NCBI RefSeq assembly: GCF_036010325.1
Contig: NZ_CP108549.1
Location: 1 to 64,000 of the forward strand
Direction of reading: 5' to 3'
Origin: Streptomyces sp. NBC_01210
GTDB taxonomy: Bacteria > Actinomycetota > Actinomycetes > Streptomycetales > Streptomycetaceae
Length of the DNA stretch: 64,000 bases
Each line of letters opens with the position of its first letter. Positions within the stretch are counted from its first letter, which is position 1. Positions 33,680-40,405 of the stretch are shown here, piece after piece. The notes beneath the pieces are model-generated. The model saw only the letters and a program-made list of their open reading frames with translations. It was not told the origin of the DNA and ran no database searches. The translations under genes were made by a program, and so were the position numbers.

Positions 33680-34980
33680 GCGGCACCGAATCCGATCTGT
33701 ACCGCCGGCTCGGCCTTGTCACCCCTGGCCTGCTGCACACCGGCGCGGGCTGCGTCCGTACCGTGCTGGTGCGGCAGGCCAGCTGCGGCGGTGAAAGAAG
33801 CGGCCGGGAAGCGGGTGGTGCCGAGCGCGGCCAGCAGCCGTCGGCCGCCGCCTGCGGCGTGCAGCACCTGGGCCTTGTTCTCCAGGTCGGTGACGTCCAC
33901 GAGTTCCAGCCCCAGGCCGGGCTCCAGGGCGAAGACCACCGGACGGGGTTCGTCTTTGGAGGGGTACTCCCCCGTGCACAGCACCGTGTAGTCGGTGATC
34001 GACTCGTACGCATTGCGGGCCAGCAGGTGCGGCGGATTGTTGCCCTTCTCGTCCTTGTCTCGGAAGGGAAGCGAGCTGGCGATCACCCGCGCGTCCGGGC
34101 TGGCATGCGCCTGGAGCTGGTCGAGGACGTCCTGCTTGAGTTCTTCCTCGCCGTCCTCGCCCTCGGCGTACATGGCCTTCTTGGAGCAGTGGTGCGGGGA
34201 GAGCAGCACGTCCCACTCCACCCGGTCCGAGTTGCCTGCGGCCTCACTGTTCTCGAAGATCATCTTGATGATGGGATAGGCGAGGTCGCCCAGGAACAGC
34301 AGTCGGCCAACTGTGCCGTCGTCGGCCTTCAGCTGCACTTGCAGGGCCAAGGATGTGTCGTTGCGGTCACCGGCGCAGTTGTCCTTGAACGGTGCATGGA
34401 CGAACGCCTCGAAGCGGTCCGCGACGTCCTCGCCGTCGACCTGGGTGATCACATCGCCGGGGAACGTGAAGTACTCGTCGGGCAGTTCAGCATAGGAGTG
34501 CAGTTCGCGGTCCTCGTCATAGCCGATGATGCGCACCCGGTCTCCGCTGGCAGGCTCCTTGCCGTCCTTGACGGCCTTGAGGGTGGCGTCCACGCGCCGC
34601 TCGACCTCGTCCTGGAAGCGTTGCGCGTCCTCGCACATCGGCTTGTCCTCGGACAGTTCGCGCCACAGCCGGGGCGTCGCCCAGATCTCCCCGATCAGGA
34701 TGGAGCTCTCCAGGAGGTCGCCGAAGCCGCAGCAGTGGTCCGAGTCGGCGTGGGTCAGGGCGAAGACCGCCAGGTAGGGCGTTTTGCCGTCGGGCTGCGG
34801 CAGGGTCTCCTCCAGCCGGTCAATGACGGCGGCGACCACCGCGTCGTCCTCGTCGGCGGCCTTCATATCCCGCAGGTCCACCTGCATGACCAGGTTGTCG
34901 CCCAGCACGATCGTGGTGGAGTCGCCCGTGCCCACCGGCCAGAACACCACCCCCTGCCCGGGCAGTTCCGTCTCGACCAT
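33676..34980 (-). CDS. ComEC-type metallo-beta-lactamase-fold protein with conjugation-like C-terminal tail
   Basis: 434 aa; the ATG at 34980 has GAGGTAGGAC directly upstream. MBL-fold motifs: GTGDST at 17-22, HADSDH at 77-82 (the two-metal H-x-D-x-D-H site), LLFLGDLA and LLSPHHCSKK, closest in style to ComEC/Rec2-type hydrolases. The last ~60 residues are Ala/Gly-rich and probably flexible, ending IGFGAA. CD-NTases conjugated by Cap2 also end in a flexible tail with small residues, so this tail may be the E1/E2 substrate; that is inference. First gene of the operon with the E2-E1-JAB fusion and patatin. It may be a nuclease or phosphodiesterase. Confidence 0.8.
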   Translation of the reverse strand: MVETELPGQGVVFWPVGTGDSTTIVLGDNLVMQVDLRDMKAADEDDAVVAAVIDRLEETLPQPDGKTPYLAVFALTHADSDHCCGFGDLLESSILIGEIWATPRLWRELSEDKPMCEDAQRFQDEVERRVDATLKAVKDGKEPASGDRVRIIGYDEDRELHSYAELPDEYFTFPGDVITQVDGEDVADRFEAFVHAPFKDNCAGDRNDTSLALQVQLKADDGTVGRLLFLGDLAYPIIKMIFENSEAAGNSDRVEWDVLLSPHHCSKKAMYAEGEDGEEELKQDVLDQLQAHASPDARVIASSLPFRDKDEKGNNPPHLLARNAYESITDYTVLCTGEYPSKDEPRPVVFALEPGLGLELVDVTDLENKAQVLHAAGGGRRLLAALGTTRFPAASFTAAAGLPHQHGTDAARAGVQQARGDKAEPAVQIGFGAA

Positions 34981-35269
34981 GTCCTACCTCTTCACTCGAT
35001 ATTGATCAACTAGCGGGAAAAGCACATAAGTTCACTCCAGGGCCAGATCTACCACGCGCCACTGACAACGCCGCCGCGATCAGGCAGCGGAGCGTTCAGA
35101 CGTTGGCCCACAGCCAGTTCGCCCGTGGCCTGGGGCCCGCTGCGACCCGCCGGTCGGTCAGCAGTGCCGGCGGGCCCGGAGACCTGGGCGCGCCCTCCGC
35201 GCCCACCCTCCTCGCGCCGACGGCGCCTTCAGCGTCGTCGCGGTCCTCGTCCGCGGCAGGGCGTCTCGT
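34981..35269. promoter_or_regulatory. Leader/promoter region of the MBL operon, then non-coding
   Basis: About 290 bases. The 60 bases upstream of the MBL gene are relatively AT-rich with a TTGATCAA palindrome at 35002-35009. Presumably the operon promoter is here, but I cannot place -10/-35 boxes. The rest shows nothing recognisable. Confidence 0.35.
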
Positions 35270-35425
35270 CTGCTCCTGGGCTCCGCGATCGTCGCCGCGA
35301 AGTCCTCGATCGAGTCGAACGCCCGGTAGACGGACACGAACCGCAGATGGACGACGAGACCGAGTTCCTGCAGCGGGCGAGTACGGTCACCACCACGTCG
35401 CGCGTGGCCAACTCGCCGTTTGCGG
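35270..35425 (-). pseudogene. nrdR: Fragment of nrdR (ribonucleotide reductase regulator), frameshifted
   Basis: Minus-strand translation in two frames gives GELATRDVVVTVLAR, then LQELGLVVHLRF and SVYRAFDSIEDFAATIAE, matching the C-terminal part of the NrdR ATP-cone domain. The frame breaks near 35372. The zinc ribbon and start are missing, so it cannot be functional. NrdR is normally a chromosomal single-copy regulator; this is debris from recombination with a chromosome. Confidence 0.85.
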
Positions 35426-35542
35426 GGCGCGCGCGGCTTTCACGTTCCGCCGGCCGAGCCGGAAGGCTGGCTGCCGCTGGGGCCGCGCGCACCGGAGGCG
35501 GCACGGCCGACGCGCTCGTACTCGCCCCGGGACCGGGGCTGC

Positions 35543-35824
35543 TCAGCGGCGGGGAAGGGCCAAGAGGTTGTTGGTCCACACCCCGTCGGCGTGGGTCCGC
35601 AGGTACTTCTCGCCGCGCGGCGGGGGCACCACGGCGACCTCCGCCCGGTGCCCTCCTGCGTCGCTCGTGTAGGCCTGGCCCTTTTCGTCTTCGATCCAGG
35701 TGACGATCTCCGCCCGGGTGTTGTCGCCGGTCTTGGCGGTCGCCGGGTTGGTCCACCACAGGCGGGTGATGTGCTCGTGCGTGGTGCCGCCGGACAGGCG
35801 TACCGCGGTGATCTGGATGGCCAT
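35543..35824 (-). CDS. DUF3892-family small protein
   Basis: 93 aa from ATG at 35824; the frame is open to 36088 but that part is not related. The sequence begins MAIQITAVRLSGG, with HEHITRLWW, TRAEIVTWIED and YLRTHADGVWTNNLLALP, characteristic of DUF3892, a small beta-rich family common in actinomycetes. Function is unknown. It stands alone between the nrdR fragment and the ImmA-like gene. Confidence 0.8.
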   Translation of the reverse strand: MAIQITAVRLSGGTTHEHITRLWWTNPATAKTGDNTRAEIVTWIEDEKGQAYTSDAGGHRAEVAVVPPPRGEKYLRTHADGVWTNNLLALPRR

Positions 35825-35970
35825 GGTGCTCGCTTCTGCCGGCCTTGCCCGACGGTTCTCCCGGAGCCGGCGCCGGGGTCCCGCCACCCCGGTGAGGGGT
35901 GTTTCGCCTGGGACGGACGACGTAACTCGCGGGTAGAGAAGCGGGGTTTCCTGAAGGTGCTGGCGGGGTG

Positions 35971-36996
35971 TCAGGAGCAGTCGAGGCAGCGGTCGGCGCC
36001 GTCGGCGAACATCGCGGGCGGATGCAGGGTGAAGCATCCCTGGCACAGGTGTTCGCTCACGCGTGCGGGGCATGAACAGCGGCCGCACTCGGGGCAGTTA
36101 GGGACGCGACAGACGGGACAGGCGGGGTCGAAGGAGCGGTACTCCTCGTCGCAGTGCTCGCAGATGTACTCGCCCGCCTGGGGGCCGGTGTCTTTCGTGG
36201 GTGGTGTGAAGGTGCGCCAGGGGGCTGAGTCGGTGACGAGGACGGCGACCAGATAGCCGTTCATCGGCGCGGTCTGCGCATGCAGTTCACGCCCCAAGAT
36301 GCCGTCGCGGTAGCGGACCTGGGTGCGTCCGTCCGCGCGGCCCTGGCCGGCCCGGGCCTGGGCAATGGTGGGGATGTCGCCCTGGAAGCTGCCGCGCCGC
36401 AGCGGCGGGAGGCCGTGGGAGGCCGCGAAGACGACCTGTCCTCCGGTGTCGAGGAGGAGGATGTGTCCGGGGGCGGGCAGGTGCTGGACGGCACGGACGC
36501 ACACCGCCATGCGGGAGGCGCCGCTGGCGCGCCACAGCTCCACGATGTCGGGGGCGGTGGGGCCGGCGGCATCCAGGTGGTGGTCGACGAGCGGGGTGGG
36601 CAGCAGGATCTCGGCGGCGAAGGTGTCGCAGGCCGCGTCCTCCAGCAGCAGGCCGCCATCGGACTGGCTCTCGAAGGCCGCCATCAGGTCGAAGCTGTTC
36701 TTCTGGAGGTGGTGGCCCAGCTCGTGCATGGCGGTGAAGTCCCGGCGGGCGCGGCTGGCTGCGTCGGCGACGGAGATCCGCGCAGGCGGCCCGAAGTCGT
36801 AGGCGCCCGCCACACTGCAGCGGGAACCGGTCCGGGCCTCGGGGACGAGGTCGACGGTCAGCTCCGGCCAGGTCTGCAGTTCGGTGAAGGCCGAGCGCGC
36901 CAGGCGCTGCGCTGCGCCCGGGGCGTGCGTCTCCAGTTCCGCCAGCATCGCGGTGGCCTGGTTACGTGCAGTGGCCGCGAGTATGTAGTTGACCAC
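35971..36996 (-). CDS. ImmA/IrrE-family metallopeptidase with C-terminal zinc ribbons
   Basis: 341 aa from GTG at 36996. Zinc-peptidase motif HELGHH near residue 91, preceded by FTAMHE and followed by EDAACDTFAAEILLP, the usual ImmA/IrrE (DUF955) layout. The C-terminal ~65 residues add several C-x2-C pairs (CEHCDEEY, CPVC, CPECGRCSC, CQGC, CLDC), likely two or three zinc ribbons. Family members cleave XRE-type repressors in response to stress, phage or mobile-element signals. It follows the XRE gene at 37008-37913 by 11 bases, so that protein is the probable target. Confidence 0.85.
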   Translation of the reverse strand: MVNYILAATARNQATAMLAELETHAPGAAQRLARSAFTELQTWPELTVDLVPEARTGSRCSVAGAYDFGPPARISVADAASRARRDFTAMHELGHHLQKNSFDLMAAFESQSDGGLLLEDAACDTFAAEILLPTPLVDHHLDAAGPTAPDIVELWRASGASRMAVCVRAVQHLPAPGHILLLDTGGQVVFAASHGLPPLRRGSFQGDIPTIAQARAGQGRADGRTQVRYRDGILGRELHAQTAPMNGYLVAVLVTDSAPWRTFTPPTKDTGPQAGEYICEHCDEEYRSFDPACPVCRVPNCPECGRCSCPARVSEHLCQGCFTLHPPAMFADGADRCLDCS

Positions 36997-37007
36997 AGCT
37001 GACCTCG

Positions 37008-37913
37008 CTAGCGCAGATGGAGTTCGAAGTACCGGTCCGCTCTCGCACCCCAGTCGGCGGTGCTGCCTTCCTGGCGTGCCGCCAGGGCGTAGATGCCGAA
37101 GGCGGCGCGGCGGCGGGCGTCGGGCTCGCTCGTCGCGGTGCGGGTGGCGAGGGCGCATACCTGGGGGCGGCGCGACGGGCGGCTGAGCTCGTGGATCACG
37201 AGGGCGGGCAGGGCCGGATTGGCCGTCAAGACCTCGTCGGCACCGAGGCCGAGCGCTGCAGCAAGGGTTTCTGCCTGCTCGGGCGTGAGGGGCGCCTGTC
37301 CCCGCCACACCGCCAGTGCCTGGGGGGGCTGCAGATGCAGATGTGAGGCCAGCTGCTTGATGTTGATGCCTCGCCGCTGCAGCAGTTCGGGCAGGGCCCC
37401 CGATCCCTGCGGCGCCCAGCGTGCACCGCTCAGTTCGGCGAGGCTGTCGGCCAGGACGCCCCGGTACTCCGCCGCTGCGGCGGCCGGTCGCGGCGCGGCG
37501 CTCCCCCATGTCGCGCCCGGCGGCACCTCGTGCGGGAGGGCCGGGCCCGTGGAGGCGGGCAGCGGCACGGTCAACTGGCTGACCTGGCGGTCCAGCACGT
37601 ACCAGGGCAAGGGCAGTCGCAGTCCCCACCACAGCGCCAGCGGCTGCTCAAGCGTGGAGGCGCCGGCGGGCAGCAGCAGCGTGTCCGTGTCGGCGAAGCG
37701 TTCCAAGGAGACCGGAATGGCGTGCACCGTGTCGTCGTCGACCGCCGTGATCACTACCAGCTGGATGGTGCGCTCCCACACGGCCCGCCAGATCTGGCCG
37801 GGTTCAGGATCCCGCGGCGGCGCGGTGGCGACCTCCCGGACGGCATCGGGCACCTTCAGCCCGGCCGCGGCGGCCACCAGCCGTTCGTAGGCGCCGCCCT
37901 GGGCAGGGTTCAT
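37008..37913 (-). CDS. XRE-type regulator, probable substrate of the ImmA-like peptidase
   Basis: 301 aa from ATG at 37913, behind GGGGGAGG. The N-terminal ~150 residues are a beta-rich domain of unknown type (QIWRAVWERTIQLVVITAV, then VHAIPVSLERF). An HTH lies near 190-230 (INIKQLASHLHLQPPQALAVW then LTPEQAETLAAALGL). Paired with the ImmA-like gene, the classical arrangement in which a repressor is proteolysed to induce genes. Its regulon is not visible here; the sigma-like gene just upstream is a candidate. Confidence 0.7.
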   Translation of the reverse strand: MNPAQGGAYERLVAAAAGLKVPDAVREVATAPPRDPEPGQIWRAVWERTIQLVVITAVDDDTVHAIPVSLERFADTDTLLLPAGASTLEQPLALWWGLRLPLPWYVLDRQVSQLTVPLPASTGPALPHEVPPGATWGSAAPRPAAAAAEYRGVLADSLAELSGARWAPQGSGALPELLQRRGINIKQLASHLHLQPPQALAVWRGQAPLTPEQAETLAAALGLGADEVLTANPALPALVIHELSRPSRRPQVCALATRTATSEPDARRRAAFGIYALAARQEGSTADWGARADRYFELHLR

Positions 37914-37979
37914 CCTGCCTCCCCCTCTCCTCGGCTGTGATCCATCAGCGCATTCTCTTCCCACTAGATACGGACGACG

Positions 37980-38939
37980 TCACAGGGGCGACTCAGGGGG
38001 CGGATCCGCACAGCGCCGCAGCAGCGCTCCCACGACGGCCTCCCTGTCGTTGTCCTCGGACAGGGCAAGCAGGAGCTTTGCCTTCAGGCCTGCCAGGACA
38101 GCCCCGGCCTGCGCCTGTCTGATCTCCAGCAGTTGGGCTGCGTGATGGGCGTCTTCGTCCAGGTAGGGCAGCAGCAGGTGTTCGTTGGCGGTCAGCCGCT
38201 GCCAGATGTCCGCAGCGGCACCACCGGCGCCCGGGGTATCGGCCTCCGCCGCGCTCGCCTCGACCGGACCGGCGAGCGCCCCGTCGTCGGCATACAGAGG
38301 GGTGAAGCGGGCCGGCGACAGGAGCTCGAACCGGGACTCGAGGACCTTGGCCAGGTCCTCCTCCCGCACCGCCCCCCGGGCGTGGCACAGGACCTGCATC
38401 ACGATGGCCATGAGGGCCCGGACCGTCTGCGCGGGGGTTGGGCCCGAATGATTCCAGCGGGTGATCCCCACCCCGCGTACGCGCCATGCCTCGGCGACGA
38501 GATCATCCGGATCACCCTGCCACACCGCGCCCTCGGGATGTTCGCTCAGCGCCCACCGCGGCGGAGGCCCCGGCATCCGGCGGAAGGACGCGTCGGCGCC
38601 CATCAGGCGGGCGATACGGCGCCGCAGCTTGCCCCGCGGGGTCTTCTTTGCCTCATCGATGAGGAAGTTCTTGATCGATGTGAGGAACAGCCGCTCCAGC
38701 GAGGCGTCGTCGGCAGCCAGGGCGAAGCAACTGGTCACGAACTGCTGCCCGGCACCCTCACGGATCAGCATGGCCGTGATCACCTCGTAAGCGGCGTCAT
38801 CGTCCCACTCGGCGTACCCCTCGGGCGGGGGAAATCCCGACGACCGGCGGACCTGATGAACCAGACGTCGCAGCAGCTCGAACGTCTCCGGCCCCAACTG
38901 GCCCGTCTGTGACAGCTCTTCGTACGCTCCACCCGCCAC
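37980..38939 (-). CDS. Sigma-factor-like helical protein
   Basis: 319 aa from GTG at 38939 (GGGGG seven bases upstream); the frame is open to 38993 but that part contains a perfect hairpin, so the shorter start is preferred. The segment LERLFLTSIKNFLIDEAKK is like sigma region 2, and a C-terminal LPYLDEDAHHAAQLLEIRQA is like region 4. The middle is unusual and long. It may be a divergent sigma-70-family or RNA polymerase-associated protein acting with the XRE/ImmA pair. Identification is tentative. Confidence 0.5.
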   Translation of the reverse strand: MAGGAYEELSQTGQLGPETFELLRRLVHQVRRSSGFPPPEGYAEWDDDAAYEVITAMLIREGAGQQFVTSCFALAADDASLERLFLTSIKNFLIDEAKKTPRGKLRRRIARLMGADASFRRMPGPPPRWALSEHPEGAVWQGDPDDLVAEAWRVRGVGITRWNHSGPTPAQTVRALMAIVMQVLCHARGAVREEDLAKVLESRFELLSPARFTPLYADDGALAGPVEASAAEADTPGAGGAAADIWQRLTANEHLLLPYLDEDAHHAAQLLEIRQAQAGAVLAGLKAKLLLALSEDNDREAVVGALLRRCADPPPESPL

Positions 38940-38958
38940 CGGCTCACCCCCGACCCGC

Positions 38959-38978
38959 CTGGAGCCATACGGCTCCAG
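38959..38978. promoter_or_regulatory. Perfect hairpin upstream of the sigma-like gene
   Basis: CTGGAGCC-ATAC-GGCTCCAG, 8-bp perfect arms with a 4-base spacer, about 20 bases upstream of the preferred GTG start. Could be an operator or an mRNA hairpin. Confidence 0.5.
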
Positions 38979-39019
38979 ACTTCCTGCCTGCATACACCTG
39001 TCATCTCAGGCACGCCAGG

Positions 39020-39260
39020 CAACACGCCCAGGGGCGGCAGCAGGTGGTCGCCGCGGCGGGCCTCCTTGACCCGTTTCCTGGGACTGATCACGATGCAGAA
39101 GACGTTCAGCGGGCCGAAGTCGGCTGCGTAGCGGGCGAGTTCAACAGCCCAGCTCGGCGGGGCACCGCCCGGACACCGCCCTGTCGGCATCCTCGTGACA
39201 GATGGCGAGGTTGAGGCCCTGGACGCCTTCGCGGCGCCAGACCTGAGCGGCCCGCCCGCC
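39020..39260 (-). pseudogene. Decayed fragment of a terminal-type HA helicase
   Basis: Minus-strand frames give VWRREGVQGLNLAICHEDAD and, in another frame, ELARYAADFGPLNVFCIVIS followed by LPPLGV. These align in order with the region after motif I of the helicase at 5501-7873 (AWHREG...YLGVC; ELAGQAAD then HGPLNVFCTYDSL). At least one frameshift and no helicase motifs remain. It is relic sequence showing that a related helicase once lay here. Confidence 0.65.
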
Positions 39261-39630
39261 TCTCCCCCTGTGACCGTGCGCCGGGAGCCTCCAGTGCCGC
39301 TCAGGAAGGGGGCACACGATTTCCCTTAACGCCAACTTGTTCACCCTTTCAGGCGTATCCGGCGGGCGGGGAAGTCCTCGCAGCAACGGCGTGGAGCAGC
39401 ATGGGGATTCTGGGCTGCTGCGGCAGCGGTGATCGCCGGGAAGAGGCAGGGGGATGACCAGATGGCGGGAGCTTGGCTGTCCGGTCCCCGTCAGCCGCTG
39501 CCGGTACGGGGGAATCGGCGGCGGGCCGTTTCATCGGCCGACTGGCACACGCTCAGGGACTGGAGCTGGAGGAGTTGCCGGCCGGAGGGGTGTGCGGGGC
39601 CATGCGACGGCGCGGCAGGGGGTGGGTGGC
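39261..39630. other. Region upstream of tnsA-like gene
   Basis: About 370 bases with no supported gene. If the tnsABC set is part of a transposon, one end could lie here; I could not identify TnsB-site repeats or a TGT end with confidence. The last bases carry a GGGGGTGG ribosome site for tnsA. Confidence 0.35.
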
Positions 39631-40389
39631 GTGAGCGGGGTGGAGGCCCCCGGCTGCCTGCTGGAAGGTGAGGCGGTGCCGGGGGCGGGGCAGGGGGTCG
39701 TGGCTATGTACCGCGAGCCGTACGGGCCGGTGCACTCGTGCAGCGCGGCCGGGCTGCACGGGGTGGCGCTGGAGGAGTTCGGGCCGGTGAGTGAGCCGGT
39801 GCCCTACCGGGGCCGCAAGGGCATCATCACCTACTGGCCGGTGGCGACCCGGGAGCAGACCGTGGTGTGCAGCAGCCTGCGGCAGTGGCGGCTGGCGGTG
39901 GAGCTGGACTTCGATCCGGCCTGGGCAGCGTTCAGCGCCGGCCCGGTGGAACTGCGGTGGCGGGCGGGAGGCCGCCTTCGCCGGTGGCGCCCGGATTTCC
40001 TGGCGCGCACGGCCGATGGCATGCGTGAGGTGCTGGTGCTGAAGCCGCTTGAGCAGGAGAGCCTGCCCGCGGCGAGGCTTCAGGTGCTCGAGGAGGTGGC
40101 GTGGGCGGCCGGGTGGCGGGTGCGGCAGGTGCGTGAGCCGTCAGGGCTGCGCGGGCGCAACCTGGGATGGCTGGCCGGCTACCGGTTCCCCGCGGGTGAC
40201 GAGGACGGCCAGGCGTGGGCGCTGCTGGAGGCGTTCAGGCAGCCGGCGGGTCTGCGAGCGGGGGTGGCGGCGAGCGGGCTGGACGAGTTGACGGGGCTGG
40301 ACCTCGCTTACCGGATGCTCTGGCAGCGGCGGCTGCTGTTCGACGTCGCGCAGCCGCTGCTGCCCGATGCCTTGGCCTGGACGGCCTGA
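39631..40389 (+). CDS. tnsA: TnsA-like transposon endonuclease
   Basis: 252 aa from GTG at 39631; the frame is open from 39454 but the upstream residues look non-coding. The middle has RGRKGIITYWPVATREQT and, near residue 115, RRWRPDFLA followed by a VLVLK strand, the D and x-K of the restriction-endonuclease-like TnsA fold, which cleaves transposon 5' ends. It is followed 16 bases later by a TnsB-like gene and then a TnsC-like gene, the normal Tn7 order. Confidence 0.8.
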   Translation: MSGVEAPGCLLEGEAVPGAGQGVVAMYREPYGPVHSCSAAGLHGVALEEFGPVSEPVPYRGRKGIITYWPVATREQTVVCSSLRQWRLAVELDFDPAWAAFSAGPVELRWRAGGRLRRWRPDFLARTADGMREVLVLKPLEQESLPAARLQVLEEVAWAAGWRVRQVREPSGLRGRNLGWLAGYRFPAGDEDGQAWALLEAFRQPAGLRAGVAASGLDELTGLDLAYRMLWQRRLLFDVAQPLLPDALAWTA

Positions 40390-40405
40390 AGGACCGGAGG
40401 GGCGC

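Noticed and set aside
30042..34980. Complete type II CBASS
   Set aside because: Patatin and Cap2/Cap3-like domains are present but no CD-NTase is found in the operon or next to it, so a standard CBASS label is not justified.
35103..35703. Plus-strand Arg/Ala-rich frames over the nrdR fragment
   Set aside because: They are shadows over the nrdR remnant and DUF3892 region, without domain or ribosome site.
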